From Streptococcus sp. LQJ-218 (GTDB taxonomy: Bacteria > Bacillota > Bacilli > Lactobacillales > Streptococcaceae): 64,000 nt of DNA. Every line of letters begins with the position of its first letter. Within the stretch, counting starts at the first letter, position 1. The notes beneath the pieces are model-generated. The model made no database searches, was not told the DNA's origin, and was given only the letters and a program-made list of their open reading frames with translations. The translations under genes were made by a program, and so were the position numbers. Shown here in pieces: positions 18,981 to 28,028 of this stretch. The stretch lies in the NCBI RefSeq assembly GCF_003428885.1, contig NZ_QQRU01000005.1:1-64000 (forward strand). Reading direction: 5' to 3'.

Positions 18981-19904
18981 TTACTTGTTTTCTAGCAAGG
19001 CTTCCAAGCTAGCCTGATCTTCAACATTGGCTAGTTTAGCGGTCTTATCAATTTTTTTGACAAAGCCTGACAAGACTTTCCCCGGACCAATCTCGATAAA
19101 GTTGGTTATACCTGCTTCTTGCATGACCCCAATACTTTCATAGAAACGAACTGGTTCTTTGACCTGACGCGTCAAAAGTTGAGCAATGTCTTCTTTTTTC
19201 ATAACTGCAGCTTCTGTATTACCAACTAGGGGACAAGTAAAATCTGAAAAATTTACCTGAGCTAGAGTTTCAGCTAGTTTATGGCTAGCAGGCTCAAGGA
19301 GAGTGGTATGAAAGGGCCCTGACACCTTGAGAGGAATCAAGCGTTTGGCACCTGCTTCTTGCAAGAGTTCTACAGCTCGATCAACTGCAACCCCTTCTCC
19401 ACCAATCACGATTTGTGTAGGTGTATTATAGTTGGCTGGGGTAACCACTCCAAGTTCAGAAGCCTTTTGACAGGCTTCTTCAATAACCTCTACTGGTGTA
19501 TTGAGAACTGCCACCATCTTGCCAGAACCAGCAGGGGCAGCTTCTTCCATATAGGATCCACGCTTAGCAACCAAGGCTACCGCTTCTTCAAAATCCAAGG
19601 CACCGCTGGCTACCAAGGCAGAGTACTCTCCAAGTGACAAACCAGCAACCATATCAGGCTGATAGCCCTTTTCTTGTAATAAACGGTAAATAGCAACAGA
19701 AGTTGCTAAAATGGCTGGTTGCGTATAGCGAGTCTGATTGAGTTTTTCTGCTTCCGTATCAATGAGATAACGCAAATCATAACCGAGTACCTGACTCGCT
19801 TGATCAATCGTTTCTTTGACAATAGGGTAGTGATCATAGAGATCACGGCCCATACCTAGATACTGGGCACCTTGGCCAGCAAATAAAAAGGCTGTTTTAG
19901 TCAT
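18981..19904 (-). CDS. fabD: Malonyl-CoA:ACP transacylase FabD
   Basis: A 307-residue transacylase that loads malonyl onto ACP. The nucleophile is S90 in GLSLGEYS (88-95) and the catalytic histidine is H199 (SGPFHT). The N-terminal FLFAGQGAQYLGMG segment is typical. The start overlaps the fabK end by 8 nt. Confidence 0.97.
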   Translation of the reverse strand: MTKTAFLFAGQGAQYLGMGRDLYDHYPIVKETIDQASQVLGYDLRYLIDTEAEKLNQTRYTQPAILATSVAIYRLLQEKGYQPDMVAGLSLGEYSALVASGALDFEEAVALVAKRGSYMEEAAPAGSGKMVAVLNTPVEVIEEACQKASELGVVTPANYNTPTQIVIGGEGVAVDRAVELLQEAGAKRLIPLKVSGPFHTTLLEPASHKLAETLAQVNFSDFTCPLVGNTEAAVMKKEDIAQLLTRQVKEPVRFYESIGVMQEAGITNFIEIGPGKVLSGFVKKIDKTAKLANVEDQASLEALLENK

Positions 19905-20871
19905 TTCTTACAACTCCTGCCCAACGAGAGGCTTCTTCTTGAATTTTCTTAGCTGCTCCGTAATACAAATCTTTTAGGATTTCTTCAACGGTTTCTTCTT
20001 TGGAAACAAGCCCTGCAATCTGACCTGCCATGACAGATCCGCCATCCACATCACCGTGAACAACTGCTTTGGCTAGTGCACCTGCTCCCATTTGTTCAAA
20101 AATTTCCAAATCAGGATTTTCTTGTTTAAAGGCATCTTTCTCAGCTTGTTCAAAATCACGAGTCAACTGATTTTTAATAGCGCGAACAGCATGTCCAAAG
20201 TGTTGAGCTGAAATCGTAGTATCAATATCTCTAGCTTTTAGAATTTTTGCCTTATAATTTGGATGGGCATTAGATTCTTTAGCAACTACAAAGCGAGTTC
20301 CAACCTGAACAGCCTCTGCCCCTAGCATAAAGCCAGCCGCAGCACCTTCACCATCCGCAATCCCTCCTGCAGCAATAACAGGAATCGATACAGCAGCAGC
20401 AACCTGGCGCACCAAGGTCATGGTTGTTAGTTTACCAATATGTCCCCCAGCTTCCATTCCTTCAGCAATGACAGCGTCCGCACCGATTTTTTCCATGCGT
20501 TTAGCTAGGGCAACACTTGGTACAACAGGAATAACCGTAATACCAGCTTCATGGAAGCGTTCCATGTATTTACTTGGATTTCCTGCACCTGTTGTCACTA
20601 CCTTACCCCCTTCTTCAATGACGAGGTCAACAATATCATCAACAAATGGAGACAAGAGCATGATGTTGACACCAAAGGGTTTATCAGTCAATGATTTGAT
20701 TTTATCAATATTTGCCTTGACAACTTCTTTCGGGGCATTTCCCCCACCGATAATCCCTAGTCCTCCAGCCTTGGAAACAGCCCCTGCCAAATCACCATCA
20801 GCAACCCAGGCCATACCACCCTGAAAGATAGGATATTTAATATTCAATAATTCAGTAATACGTGTTTTCAT
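19897..20871 (-). CDS. fabK: Enoyl-ACP reductase II (FabK)
   Basis: A 324-residue FMN-dependent TIM-barrel reductase that completes each elongation cycle, replacing FabI in pneumococcus-like species. Family landmarks: YPIFQGGMAWVA (13-24), GNAPKEV, the EGMEAGGHIG segment (about 137-146) and AAGGIADGEG (about 167-176). A candidate FabT operator lies 46 nt upstream (20918-20934). ATG 20871 follows GGAGGCACT. Confidence 0.97.
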   Translation of the reverse strand: MKTRITELLNIKYPIFQGGMAWVADGDLAGAVSKAGGLGIIGGGNAPKEVVKANIDKIKSLTDKPFGVNIMLLSPFVDDIVDLVIEEGGKVVTTGAGNPSKYMERFHEAGITVIPVVPSVALAKRMEKIGADAVIAEGMEAGGHIGKLTTMTLVRQVAAAVSIPVIAAGGIADGEGAAAGFMLGAEAVQVGTRFVVAKESNAHPNYKAKILKARDIDTTISAQHFGHAVRAIKNQLTRDFEQAEKDAFKQENPDLEIFEQMGAGALAKAVVHGDVDGGSVMAGQIAGLVSKEETVEEILKDLYYGAAKKIQEEASRWAGVVRND

Positions 20872-20917
20872 AGTGCCTCCATCGTTTCTTGCTTACGTAA
20901 TAGTTCGATACCGTCAT

Positions 20918-20934
20918 AATTTGACAATTAAACT
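20918..20934. promoter_or_regulatory. Candidate FabT operator upstream of fabK
   Basis: AATTTGACAATTAAACT is an imperfect palindrome (half-sites AATTTGA / AGTTTAA) resembling the FabT palindrome built on TTTGA...TCAAA. In pneumococcus FabT represses the fabK part of the cluster. Position and symmetry support the call; binding is not shown. Confidence 0.5.
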
Positions 20935-20950
20935 ATTGCCTAAACAAGAG

Positions 20951-20970
20951 GGAGCGGGTTTCCCTACTCC
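20951..20970 (-). terminator. Weak hairpin after acpP
   Basis: On the minus strand GGAG-TA-GGG, AAA loop, CCC-G-CTCC, with only a short following T-rich stretch. Could attenuate or protect the acpP 3' end; a true terminator is doubtful. Confidence 0.35.
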
Positions 20971-20987
20971 TTCTATTTATATTCTGC

Positions 20988-21212
20988 TTATTTTGTTTGC
21001 TCTTCAACGTAGGCGACCAAGTCACCAACTGTTTTCAAGTCATCTTCTGCTTCGATTTGGATATCAAAAGCATCTTCGATTTCTGAGATTACTTGGAACA
21101 AGTCCAATGAATCTGCGTCCAAATCATCAAAAGTTGATTCAAGTGTTACTTCTGATGCGTCTTTTCCAAGTTCTTCAACGATAATTTCTTGTACTTTTTC
21201 AAATACTGCCAT
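20988..21212 (-). CDS. acpP: Acyl carrier protein
   Basis: A 74-residue acidic carrier. The phosphopantetheine attachment serine is S35 in DADSLDLFQ (32-40); most ACPs have DSLDxVE, and the Phe-Gln variant is the usual streptococcal form of this cluster. It sits between fabH and fabK with 59-nt and 116-nt gaps, larger than elsewhere in the operon. Confidence 0.97.
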   Translation of the reverse strand: MAVFEKVQEIIVEELGKDASEVTLESTFDDLDADSLDLFQVISEIEDAFDIQIEAEDDLKTVGDLVAYVEEQTK

Positions 21213-21271
21213 GATAGGACTCCTTTAAAATAAATAGTTTTTTTATAACAATGTGTTCACCACATGATTAC

Positions 21272-22246
21272 CTAAATTGTAAGAATGAGCGTGCCCCATG
21301 TCAAGCCTCCACCGAAGCCTGATAGAAGAACCGTCTGGCTACCATCTAAACGGATGAGACCTTGTTCTACACACTCTGAAAGTAAAATCGGGATACTGGC
21401 TGCACTGGTATTGCCATATTCCATCATATTGGCTGGAAGTTTGACTCGGTCGACACCGATTTTTCTAGCCATCTTATCCAAAATACGGTCATTTGCCTGA
21501 TGAAGTAGCAGGTAATCCAAGTCTGTCGCCTCTACTGGAGATTCTTCAATGGTCTGCTTGATAGACTTGGCTACATCTCGAATGGCAAAATCAAAGACTG
21601 CACGTCCATCCATCTTCAAAAATGAATCTGCATTGTCTTGATCTGAAAATGGAGAATGCAAGCCTGAATATCCATAAGTTAGACAGTCGCTGCGACTTCC
21701 ATCGCTATTGAGATTCTCCGCTAGGAAATGTGGCTGTTCACTTGCTTCTAGTAAGACGCCACCAGCTCCATCTCCAAATAGGACAGCTGTTGAACGATCT
21801 GTCCAGTCCAAGGTTTTGGACATGGTTTCACCACCGATGACCAAGCCTTTTTGAAAGCGACCAGAAGCGATAAACTTTTCAGCAGTTGAAAGCGCAAATA
21901 CAAATCCACTGCAAGCCGCTGTCAGGTCAAAAGCAAAAGCTTTTTTTGCACCAATATTAGCTTGGACACGAGCAGCTGTAGAGGGCATCATCGAATCTGG
22001 AGTAATGGTAGCTAGGATGATAAAATCCAACTCATCCCCTGTGATTCCAGCTTGTTCCATCAGTTTCTTAGCAACCTCTGTAGCCAAATCACTGGTAGAT
22101 TCTGTTCTTGAAATATGCCTTTGTCGTATTCCCGTCCGACTTGAAATCCACTCATCACTGGTATCCATAATCTGAGCCAAATCATGATTTGTAACCACTT
22201 GCTCTGGCACATAATGAGCAACCTGGCTTATTTTTGCAAAAGCCAT
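21272..22246 (-). CDS. fabH: 3-oxoacyl-ACP synthase III (FabH)
   Basis: A 324-residue initiating condensing enzyme (acyl-CoA plus malonyl-ACP). The Cys-His-Asn triad is C112 ([11 protein letters not shown]), H249 (LLLHQAND) and N279 (EYGNTSAAS). The ATG overlaps the fabT TAA by one base, coupling it to the regulator. Full length. Confidence 0.98.
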   Translation of the reverse strand: MAFAKISQVAHYVPEQVVTNHDLAQIMDTSDEWISSRTGIRQRHISRTESTSDLATEVAKKLMEQAGITGDELDFIILATITPDSMMPSTAARVQANIGAKKAFAFDLTAACSGFVFALSTAEKFIASGRFQKGLVIGGETMSKTLDWTDRSTAVLFGDGAGGVLLEASEQPHFLAENLNSDGSRSDCLTYGYSGLHSPFSDQDNADSFLKMDGRAVFDFAIRDVAKSIKQTIEESPVEATDLDYLLLHQANDRILDKMARKIGVDRVKLPANMMEYGNTSAASIPILLSECVEQGLIRLDGSQTVLLSGFGGGLTWGTLILTI

Positions 22247-22680
22247 TATTTCAAATCCTCCAAAAATTGATAAAGATTGGTCAAACCTTTGCTCATAACC
22301 TCCATTTCTTGCTTACTCATACCATCAATGATTTTTTCAACCATGGCCTTGTGAAAGCGTTTATGTAGCCTATGAACCAAGCGACCCTTCTTTGTCAAAT
22401 GCAGATGCACCACACGACGATCCTGATCTGAGCGAATGCGTTCAATGTAACCTTTGCGTTCGAGATTATTCAAACTAGTCGTAACTGTCCCAAGAGTCAC
22501 CATCAACTCTTTTGACACGTGACTTGGTGTCACATCTGGAACTTTCCCAATCACATCAATCGTATGCATTTCTTTGATGGAGATATCCTTGAAACGACTA
22601 CCTCTCAAGCTAACTTCCTCGATAACGAGGACATTGTTAAATATAGACGTTAAATATTCATTAATTCGTTGGTAGTCCAA
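22246..22680 (-). CDS. fabT: MarR-family fatty acid synthesis repressor FabT
   Basis: A 144-residue winged-helix regulator that, with acyl-ACP, represses most of the fab cluster. The start is a TTG codon at 22680 ([10 protein letters not shown]) preceded by AAGGAGG ten bases upstream; there is no ATG at this position. The DNA-binding part covers about 45-100 (KEMHTID...[16 protein letters not shown]). The wing carries [14 protein letters not shown]. It heads the fabT-accA stretch. Confidence 0.95.
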   Translation of the reverse strand: MDYQRINEYLTSIFNNVLVIEEVSLRGSRFKDISIKEMHTIDVIGKVPDVTPSHVSKELMVTLGTVTTSLNNLERKGYIERIRSDQDRRVVHLHLTKKGRLVHRLHKRFHKAMVEKIIDGMSKQEMEVMSKGLTNLYQFLEDLK

Positions 22681-22736
22681 TCTTTCCTTCCCTCCTTTTC
22701 AAAAAAACTTTTAGAATCAAAACATTTGACAAAAGA

Positions 22737-22765
22737 ATTATATCAAAGTTCAAAGAATGGCGCAA
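22737..22765 (-). promoter_or_regulatory. Sigma-A promoter of fabT
   Basis: Minus strand TTGCGC (22765-22760), 17-nt spacer, TATAAT (22742-22737), within the 94-nt gap after fabM. Confidence 0.68.
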
Positions 22766-22774
22766 GTATTTTTT

Positions 22775-23560
22775 TTATTTTCCTGTAAATTTAGGTCTTC
22801 TTCTCTCCGAATGAGCTCGAACTCCCTCTTTGAAATCTTCTGTTTGAGCTAAGGATTCCTGGAGGTTCAGTTCTAAAGTAGCATAATCTTGCCAATCTTT
22901 AAATTGGCTCTCCCATACCAACTTCTTAATGGCAGCATAGGAATTGCTTGACCCACGTCTCAATTTTTTAAGAAGCTGTTCTCTGGTTTTTTCTGACTTA
23001 TCAGCTTCAGAGATACGGTAAACCAGGCCCCACTCTAGGGCTTTTTCTGCCGTCAAAGCCTCACCTGTCATAGCTAATTGAGCAGCACGCGTCACACCGA
23101 TGCTTCGACTCAAGAGATGAATTCCTCCTGCATCTGGAGCCAAGCCAACTCCAACAAAGGCTTGGATAAACTTAGCCTTATCCGTTGCAAGACAGAAATC
23201 TGCCGCAACAGCTATATTTGCTGCAGCACCTGCAACAGCCCCGTCTACTTCCATTAAAACAGGTTTTGCTATTTGCTTGATTTTATAAGAAATTGTATTG
23301 ACCAATTCTGCGATTTTCGTCAATGATGGAATATCATCCTCATCCACTGCACGCTTCATTTCTACTAAATCTCCCCCAACTGAAAAGACTTTACCGTTCG
23401 CATTGATTAGGATAAACTGAACAGCTGGATTCTCTTCTGCCAAGGTTAAGGCTTCTAAAATCTCCTCACACATAGGAATATGAAAACCATTTGCAACATC
23501 AGGACGGTTTAAGGTAAGGATTGCCAAGTCCTCTTCAAGCTGATAAATAATGTGTTCCAT
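22775..23560 (-). CDS. fabM: trans-2-decenoyl-ACP isomerase FabM
   Basis: A 261-residue crotonase-fold enzyme. In streptococci this clustered enoyl-CoA hydratase homologue isomerises trans-2- to cis-3-decenoyl-ACP and so makes unsaturated fatty acids. Visible: [11 protein letters not shown] (about 59-69) of the oxyanion region and [16 protein letters not shown] (about 107-122). The C-terminus is basic (RRRPKFTGK). It is the first gene of the cluster, separated from fabT by a promoter. ATG 23560 follows AAAGGAGT. The isomerase role rests on the well-studied pneumococcal orthologue in the same position. Confidence 0.93.
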   Translation of the reverse strand: MEHIIYQLEEDLAILTLNRPDVANGFHIPMCEEILEALTLAEENPAVQFILINANGKVFSVGGDLVEMKRAVDEDDIPSLTKIAELVNTISYKIKQIAKPVLMEVDGAVAGAAANIAVAADFCLATDKAKFIQAFVGVGLAPDAGGIHLLSRSIGVTRAAQLAMTGEALTAEKALEWGLVYRISEADKSEKTREQLLKKLRRGSSNSYAAIKKLVWESQFKDWQDYATLELNLQESLAQTEDFKEGVRAHSERRRPKFTGK

Positions 23561-23713
23561 CAGGACTCCTTTTTTATTTTTATATGCAGTTTAAATTATT
23601 TTATTGTCAAAGTATATCTTTTTTAAAATCAGAAAGCAAGGAAAAATCGACTGAAAGTGTCTCAGCCGATTAGAAAGGCTCGCTTTATCCTAGAAAGCAT
23701 CTTGTTTTCTTCA

Positions 23714-23742
23714 TTGAAAAAAGGCTTTCTTTCTGCTATAAT
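23714..23742 (+). promoter_or_regulatory. Sigma-A promoter of lysC
   Basis: TTGAAA (23714-23719), 17-nt spacer ending in an extended TGC, TATAAT (23737-23742). The fabM-lysC gap (23561-23771) otherwise holds only an imperfect dyad at 23646-23671. Confidence 0.82.
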
Positions 23743-23771
23743 CGTATAAAACACTTACTTTAGGAGTTCTT

Positions 23772-25136
23772 ATGAAGGTTGTTAAATTTGGAGGTAGCTC
23801 TCTTGCCTCTGCTAGTCAATTAGAAAAAGTTTTAAACATCGTAAAAAGCGATTCAGAGCGTCGTTTTGTAGTTGTTTCTGCGCCTGGTAAACGTAATGCT
23901 GAAGACACTAAGGTTACAGATGCCTTGATTAAATACTACCGCGATTATGTTGCTGGTAACGATATTAGCAAGAGCCAAAATTGGATTATCGACCGCTATG
24001 CCGGTATGGTTAGTGAATTAGAACTGAAACCAGCTGTTCTTGAGAAAATTTCAAAAAGCATTCGTGCTTTGGCCACTCTTCCTATCGAAGAAAATGAATT
24101 TCTCTACGATACTTTCCTAGCTGCCGGTGAAAACAACAATGCTAAATTGATTGCTGCCTACTTTAATCAAAATGGTATCGATGCACGCTATGTGCACCCT
24201 AGAGAAGCTGGTATTGTGGTCACAAGTGAACCTGGTAACGCTCGCATCATTCCATCAAGTTATGACAAAATTGAAGAATTGACAAATGCAAATGAAGTTC
24301 TGGTCATTCCTGGTTTCTTTGGGGTTACCAAGGAAAATCAAATCTGTACCTTCTCGCGCGGAGGCTCTGACATTACAGGTTCGATTATTGCTGCAGGTGT
24401 TAAAGCTGACCTCTATGAAAACTTTACGGATGTTGATGGTATCTTTGCAGCCCACCCTGGTATTATCAACCAACCACACTCAATCCCTGAGTTGACCTAC
24501 CGTGAAATGCGCGAGTTGGCCTATGCAGGCTTCTCAGTTCTTCATGACGAGGCTCTTCTACCTGCTTACCGTGGAAAAATTCCTCTAGTTATCAAGAATA
24601 CCAACAACCCTGACCATCCAGGTACACGTATTGTTCTAAAACATAGTAGTGACGAGTTCCCTGTTGTGGGAATTGCTGGTGACTCAGGCTTTGTCAGCAT
24701 CAACATGTCGAAATACCTCATGAACCGTGAGGTTGGCTTTGGACGCAAGGTTCTGCAAATCCTTGAGGATCTTAACATCGGTTGGGAACATATGCCAACA
24801 GGTATCGACGATCTTTCAATCATCCTCCGTTCTCGCGAACTAACTCCTATCAAGGAAGAAGAAATCCTACGTCAATTGGTTCAAAAAGCTGAAGTAGACC
24901 ATGCAGAAATCGAACACGACCTTTCTATCATTATGATTGTTGGAGAAAAGATGAAGAGTCATATCGGTGTAACAGCTACTGCAACACGTGCTCTGTCTGA
25001 AAACAAGATCAATATCCAGATGATGTCTCAAGGCTCTAGTGAAGTATCTATCATGTTCGTTGTCGATAAAGACCAAGAAAAAGCAGCAATCAAAGCCCTC
25101 TACAATGCATTTTTCGGCGAAAGTAAGGAAGACTAA
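23772..25136 (+). CDS. lysC: Aspartate kinase
   Basis: A 454-residue kinase that phosphorylates aspartate, the first step to lysine, threonine and methionine. It begins VVKFGGSSLAS (3-13), the nucleotide-binding KFGG motif, and has FSRGGSDITGS (about 194-204). Two ACT domains (about 305-450, with IGVTATATRALSENKINIQMMSQGS) suggest feedback control by an end-product amino acid. RBS AGGAG. Downstream DUF956 gene starts 2 nt after its stop. Confidence 0.95.
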   Translation: MKVVKFGGSSLASASQLEKVLNIVKSDSERRFVVVSAPGKRNAEDTKVTDALIKYYRDYVAGNDISKSQNWIIDRYAGMVSELELKPAVLEKISKSIRALATLPIEENEFLYDTFLAAGENNNAKLIAAYFNQNGIDARYVHPREAGIVVTSEPGNARIIPSSYDKIEELTNANEVLVIPGFFGVTKENQICTFSRGGSDITGSIIAAGVKADLYENFTDVDGIFAAHPGIINQPHSIPELTYREMRELAYAGFSVLHDEALLPAYRGKIPLVIKNTNNPDHPGTRIVLKHSSDEFPVVGIAGDSGFVSINMSKYLMNREVGFGRKVLQILEDLNIGWEHMPTGIDDLSIILRSRELTPIKEEEILRQLVQKAEVDHAEIEHDLSIIMIVGEKMKSHIGVTATATRALSENKINIQMMSQGSSEVSIMFVVDKDQEKAAIKALYNAFFGESKED

Positions 25137-25138
25137 TC

Positions 25139-25510
25139 ATGGCTCAATCACTTAACAAAACAGTGCTCCTCAATACGACAGGAACTTCCTATCTCTCTAT
25201 AGCTGGTAAAGTTGGAAAATTCCTTGTCGGAGATCAGGCTCTGGAATTTTACCCAGATGTCAATGTCGAACAATTTATCCAGATTCCTTGGAGTCATATC
25301 AACCAAATTGGCGCCAATGTCACTGGTCGCAAAATCAGTCGCCACTTCGAAGTCTTTACAGACAGAGGTAAATTCCTCTTTGCTTCAAAAGACTCAGGTG
25401 CCATTCTCAAAATTGCTCGTGAAAAACTGGGAAATGACAAGGTTGTGAAACTTCCTACCCTACTCCAGACCATTGGTCAAAAATTTAAAAATCTATTTGC
25501 AAAAAAGTAA
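25139..25510 (+). CDS. DUF956 (ManO-like) protein
   Basis: A 123-residue protein of the DUF956 family, whose other members often sit beside mannose PTS operons. Here it follows lysC by 2 nt, with the ribosome site (AAGGAAG) inside the lysC end. It is soluble, beta-rich, with the family block IPWSHINQIGANVTGRKISRHFEV and a basic C-terminus. Function is unknown. The last codons contain the -35 element of the serS promoter. Confidence 0.82.
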   Translation: MAQSLNKTVLLNTTGTSYLSIAGKVGKFLVGDQALEFYPDVNVEQFIQIPWSHINQIGANVTGRKISRHFEVFTDRGKFLFASKDSGAILKIAREKLGNDKVVKLPTLLQTIGQKFKNLFAKK

Positions 25511-25525
25511 AAACTTTAGTATAAT
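25497..25525 (+). promoter_or_regulatory. Sigma-A promoter of the serS T-box transcript
   Basis: TTGCAA (25497-25502), 17-nt spacer, TATAAT (25520-25525). The -35 overlaps the 3' end of the DUF956 gene. Start predicted near 25532. Confidence 0.8.
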
Positions 25526-25531
25526 CATAGC

Positions 25532-25708
25532 AACGGATAAGTAGGTTATCTTCTTCTTTCAGAAAGTCTGCGGGTGCTGCGAGCAGATAGGAGGGATAGG
25601 TGAAATTCTACCGTTAGTAACAATTATATACACAATCAAGTGCACACCTGTGAAGTTGGATGGAACCGTGGCCCTGCCACTCCAACGCTTTGTCAGGTGT
25701 GCTTTTTT
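25532..25708 (+). promoter_or_regulatory. T-box leader of serS (serine specifier)
   Basis: A leader of about 175 nt with a long stem I closed by AACGG / CCGTT (about 25532-25616) and TCT as the likely specifier near 25609-25612, a Ser codon. The T-box sequence TGGAACCGTGG lies at 25661-25671, and the antiterminator competes with a terminator made by GCACACCTG (25642-25650) and CAGGTGTGC (25694-25702) plus a T6 run. Uncharged tRNA(Ser) should favour readthrough into serS. The specifier is inferred from position and the downstream gene. Confidence 0.85.
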
Positions 25709-25723
25709 CATAAAGGAGTTCTT

Positions 25724-26998
25724 ATGTTAGATATCAAACGTATTCGTACAGACTTTGATGCTGTCGCAGAAAAATTGGCTACACGTGGTGTAGATGCTGC
25801 TGTCTTGAATGAAATGAAAGAAATCGATGCTAAACGTCGTGACATCTTGGTCAAGGTTGAGACTTTAAAAGCAGAACGCAACACAGTTTCTGCTGAAATT
25901 GCCCAAGCTAAGCGTAACAAGGAAAATGCAGATGACAAGATTGCTGCCATGCAAAGTCTATCTGCTGAGGTCAAAGCCTTGGATGCGGAATTGGCAGACA
26001 TCGATGCTAAATTGACAGAATTTACCACTACTCTTCCAAATATCCCAGCTGACAGCGTTCCTATTGGGGCTGACGAGGATGACAATGTAGAAGTTCGCCG
26101 TTGGGGTAGTCCGCGCGAGTTTGACTTTGAACCAAAAGCTCACTGGGATCTTGGTGAAGACTTGGATATCCTTGACTGGGAACGCGGTGGTAAGGTAACA
26201 GGCGCTCGCTTCCTCTTCTATAAAGGTCTCGGTGCTCGTTTGGAACGTGCTCTCTACAACTTTATGTTGGATGAACATGGTAAAGAAGACTATACTGAAG
26301 TCATCACGCCTTACATGGTTAACCATGATTCTATGTTTGGGACTGGTCAATATCCAAAATTCAAGGAAGATACTTTTGAATTGAGCGACAGTAATTACGT
26401 CCTTATTCCTACTGCTGAAGTTCCTCTGACAAACTACTACCGTGATGAAATCCTTGACGGTAAAGACCTGCCAATCTACTTCACTGCTATGAGTCCATCA
26501 TTCCGTTCTGAGGCTGGTTCAGCTGGTCGTGATACTCGTGGCTTGATTCGTTTGCACCAATTCCACAAGGTTGAAATGGTCAAATTTGCCAAACCAGAAG
26601 AATCTTACGAAGAATTGGAAAAAATGACAGCCAACGCTGAAAACATTCTCCAAAGACTAAACTTGCCATACCGTGTCGTTGCTCTCTCTACTGGAGATAT
26701 GGGCTTCTCTGCTGCCAAGACTTACGACTTGGAAGTTTGGATTCCAGCGCAAAACAATTACCGTGAAATCTCAAGCTGTTCAAACACAGAAGATTTCCAA
26801 GCCCGTCGTGCCCAAATCCGTTACCGTGATGAAGCAGACGGCAAGGTTAAATTGCTCCACACCTTAAACGGTTCTGGACTAGCAGTTGGACGTACAGTGG
26901 CTGCTATTCTTGAAAACTACCAAAATGAAGATGGATCTGTGACCATCCCAGAAGTTCTTCGTCCATATATGGGTGGATCCGAAGTCATTAAACCATAA
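25724..26998 (+). CDS. serS: Seryl-tRNA synthetase
   Basis: A 424-residue class II synthetase starting at ATG 25724 (AAGGAG upstream); an upstream in-frame codon at 25640 lies within the T-box and is rejected. N-terminal antiparallel coiled-coil arm (about 27-100) contacts the long variable arm of tRNA(Ser). Motif 2 region [15 protein letters not shown] and motif 3 region [18 protein letters not shown] are intact. Controlled by the preceding T-box. Confidence 0.98.
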   Translation: MLDIKRIRTDFDAVAEKLATRGVDAAVLNEMKEIDAKRRDILVKVETLKAERNTVSAEIAQAKRNKENADDKIAAMQSLSAEVKALDAELADIDAKLTEFTTTLPNIPADSVPIGADEDDNVEVRRWGSPREFDFEPKAHWDLGEDLDILDWERGGKVTGARFLFYKGLGARLERALYNFMLDEHGKEDYTEVITPYMVNHDSMFGTGQYPKFKEDTFELSDSNYVLIPTAEVPLTNYYRDEILDGKDLPIYFTAMSPSFRSEAGSAGRDTRGLIRLHQFHKVEMVKFAKPEESYEELEKMTANAENILQRLNLPYRVVALSTGDMGFSAAKTYDLEVWIPAQNNYREISSCSNTEDFQARRAQIRYRDEADGKVKLLHTLNGSGLAVGRTVAAILENYQNEDGSVTIPEVLRPYMGGSEVIKP

Positions 26999-27003
26999 AA
27001 AAT

Positions 27004-27036
27004 AAGGTTTAGCTATTTCTAGCTAGACCTTTTTTC
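27004..27036 (+). terminator. Terminator of serS overlapping the convergent gene end
   Basis: Stem AAGGTTTAGCT (27004-27014) with AGCTAGACCTT (27021-27031), T-run to 27036. The right arm overlaps the stop and last codons of the convergent transporter gene (27023). Confidence 0.82.
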
Positions 27037-27922
27037 GTAACCAAATCAGATAAGCACCTAACACAAAGAATAAAATAGTTAGACATATAATGGTTTCAAC
27101 TAATACCAGGTAATCAAGAAATGGAAGTTTCAAGATTCCCTGAGCCATCTTGAGCGAAGTAGCTGTGATAATGGTTGGGAAGGTGAGGGCTGAGAAGGCT
27201 GGTTGAAAACCTTGTTTTAAAATATTGGGTAGGCGAGTCAAAACAAAGAAAAAGAAAGATTGGGAAGACAGAATCATGACGATTAAGACCCAAGTCGGTA
27301 AGCTAGCTTCTCCAACTCGAACTAGGGAAGCCAAGAGTAGAGAGAAAGGAGCACAGTAGATTCCTTCTTGTCCAAGCATGGCTACGGGGAGTGGTTGTTT
27401 CTTTAAATCGCTATAAATAAGGGGATAGAGATAGAAGGTAAGAAGAAATCCAAAACTCAAGGTTGCATAGGCAATTTCGATGATGCCTACCAGAGGATAG
27501 GTCAAGGCAGCGACTGCTACCCCTACATAAAGCACAGTCCAGCTTGGAGTCGCATGAACCCTCCGACCCGGACAAACAAATTTGATGGTGAAACCAGCAA
27601 TCAAGGCCACATCCAAGAGAAATGAAAACCACCAAAGTCCTTGCGCAACCAAAGGAAGATGAGGGAATACGCGAAAGACATAAGTTGATAAAATCATCCC
27701 AGCCATAGGAAAGGTCGCCATTCCTGACAAAAGAGGAGGCTTGGTCAACTCTTCTTTGATTTCTTTCCAATTAAAGAGATGCAGAAGTAGAAAGTAAATC
27801 CACAAAATCAAACCAGTAAAACTCAATAGATGGGACAGGATCGGCAACGTATCTAAAACGAGATTTCCAGCTCCTGCCAAACCTAACAAACAACCAGAAA
27901 ATACTAAGGGGAGTTTTTTCAT
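27023..27922 (-). CDS. TDT/SLAC1-type membrane transporter
   Basis: A 299-residue protein with about nine to ten hydrophobic segments spread over the whole length, resembling the TehA/SLAC1 tellurite-resistance/dicarboxylate transporter family. Start placed at ATG 27922, five bases after GGAGGT; an upstream TTG (27934) would overlap that ribosome site. It stands alone, converging with serS. The transported anion is unknown. The C-terminus (LRKKV) is encoded within the shared terminator. Confidence 0.75.
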   Translation of the reverse strand: MKKLPLVFSGCLLGLAGAGNLVLDTLPILSHLLSFTGLILWIYFLLLHLFNWKEIKEELTKPPLLSGMATFPMAGMILSTYVFRVFPHLPLVAQGLWWFSFLLDVALIAGFTIKFVCPGRRVHATPSWTVLYVGVAVAALTYPLVGIIEIAYATLSFGFLLTFYLYPLIYSDLKKQPLPVAMLGQEGIYCAPFSLLLASLVRVGEASLPTWVLIVMILSSQSFFFFVLTRLPNILKQGFQPAFSALTFPTIITATSLKMAQGILKLPFLDYLVLVETIICLTILFFVLGAYLIWLRKKV

Positions 27923-27980
27923 CCTAACCTCCAATAATCATGTTAGTTTCAGTATAGCATAAAAGCGCTTAAATGAGAGA

Positions 27981-28020
27981 ATAAAAACGAAGTTAAAAAT
28001 TCAAACTTCGTTTTTATTTT
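27981..28020 (-). terminator. Terminator of the acyl-CoA dehydrogenase-like gene
   Basis: Perfect 14-bp stem (27981-27994 with 28004-28017), A-run and T-run inside the arms, 9-nt loop, directly after the stop at 28029. Confidence 0.8.
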
Positions 28021-28028
28021 ACTATGTT

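Noticed and set aside
22681..22774. A FabT operator in the fabT promoter
   Set aside because: TTTGA-type half-sites are present but not in a palindromic arrangement I can defend; only the promoter was called.
23646..23671. Imperfect dyad ATCGACTGA ... TCAGCCGAT upstream of lysC as a leader structure
   Set aside because: It lies upstream of the lysC promoter, so it is not in the lysC message, and it has no T-run for termination.
25640..25723. Upstream extension of serS
   Set aside because: It translates the T-box antiterminator region; ATG 25724 has AAGGAG and matches the family start.
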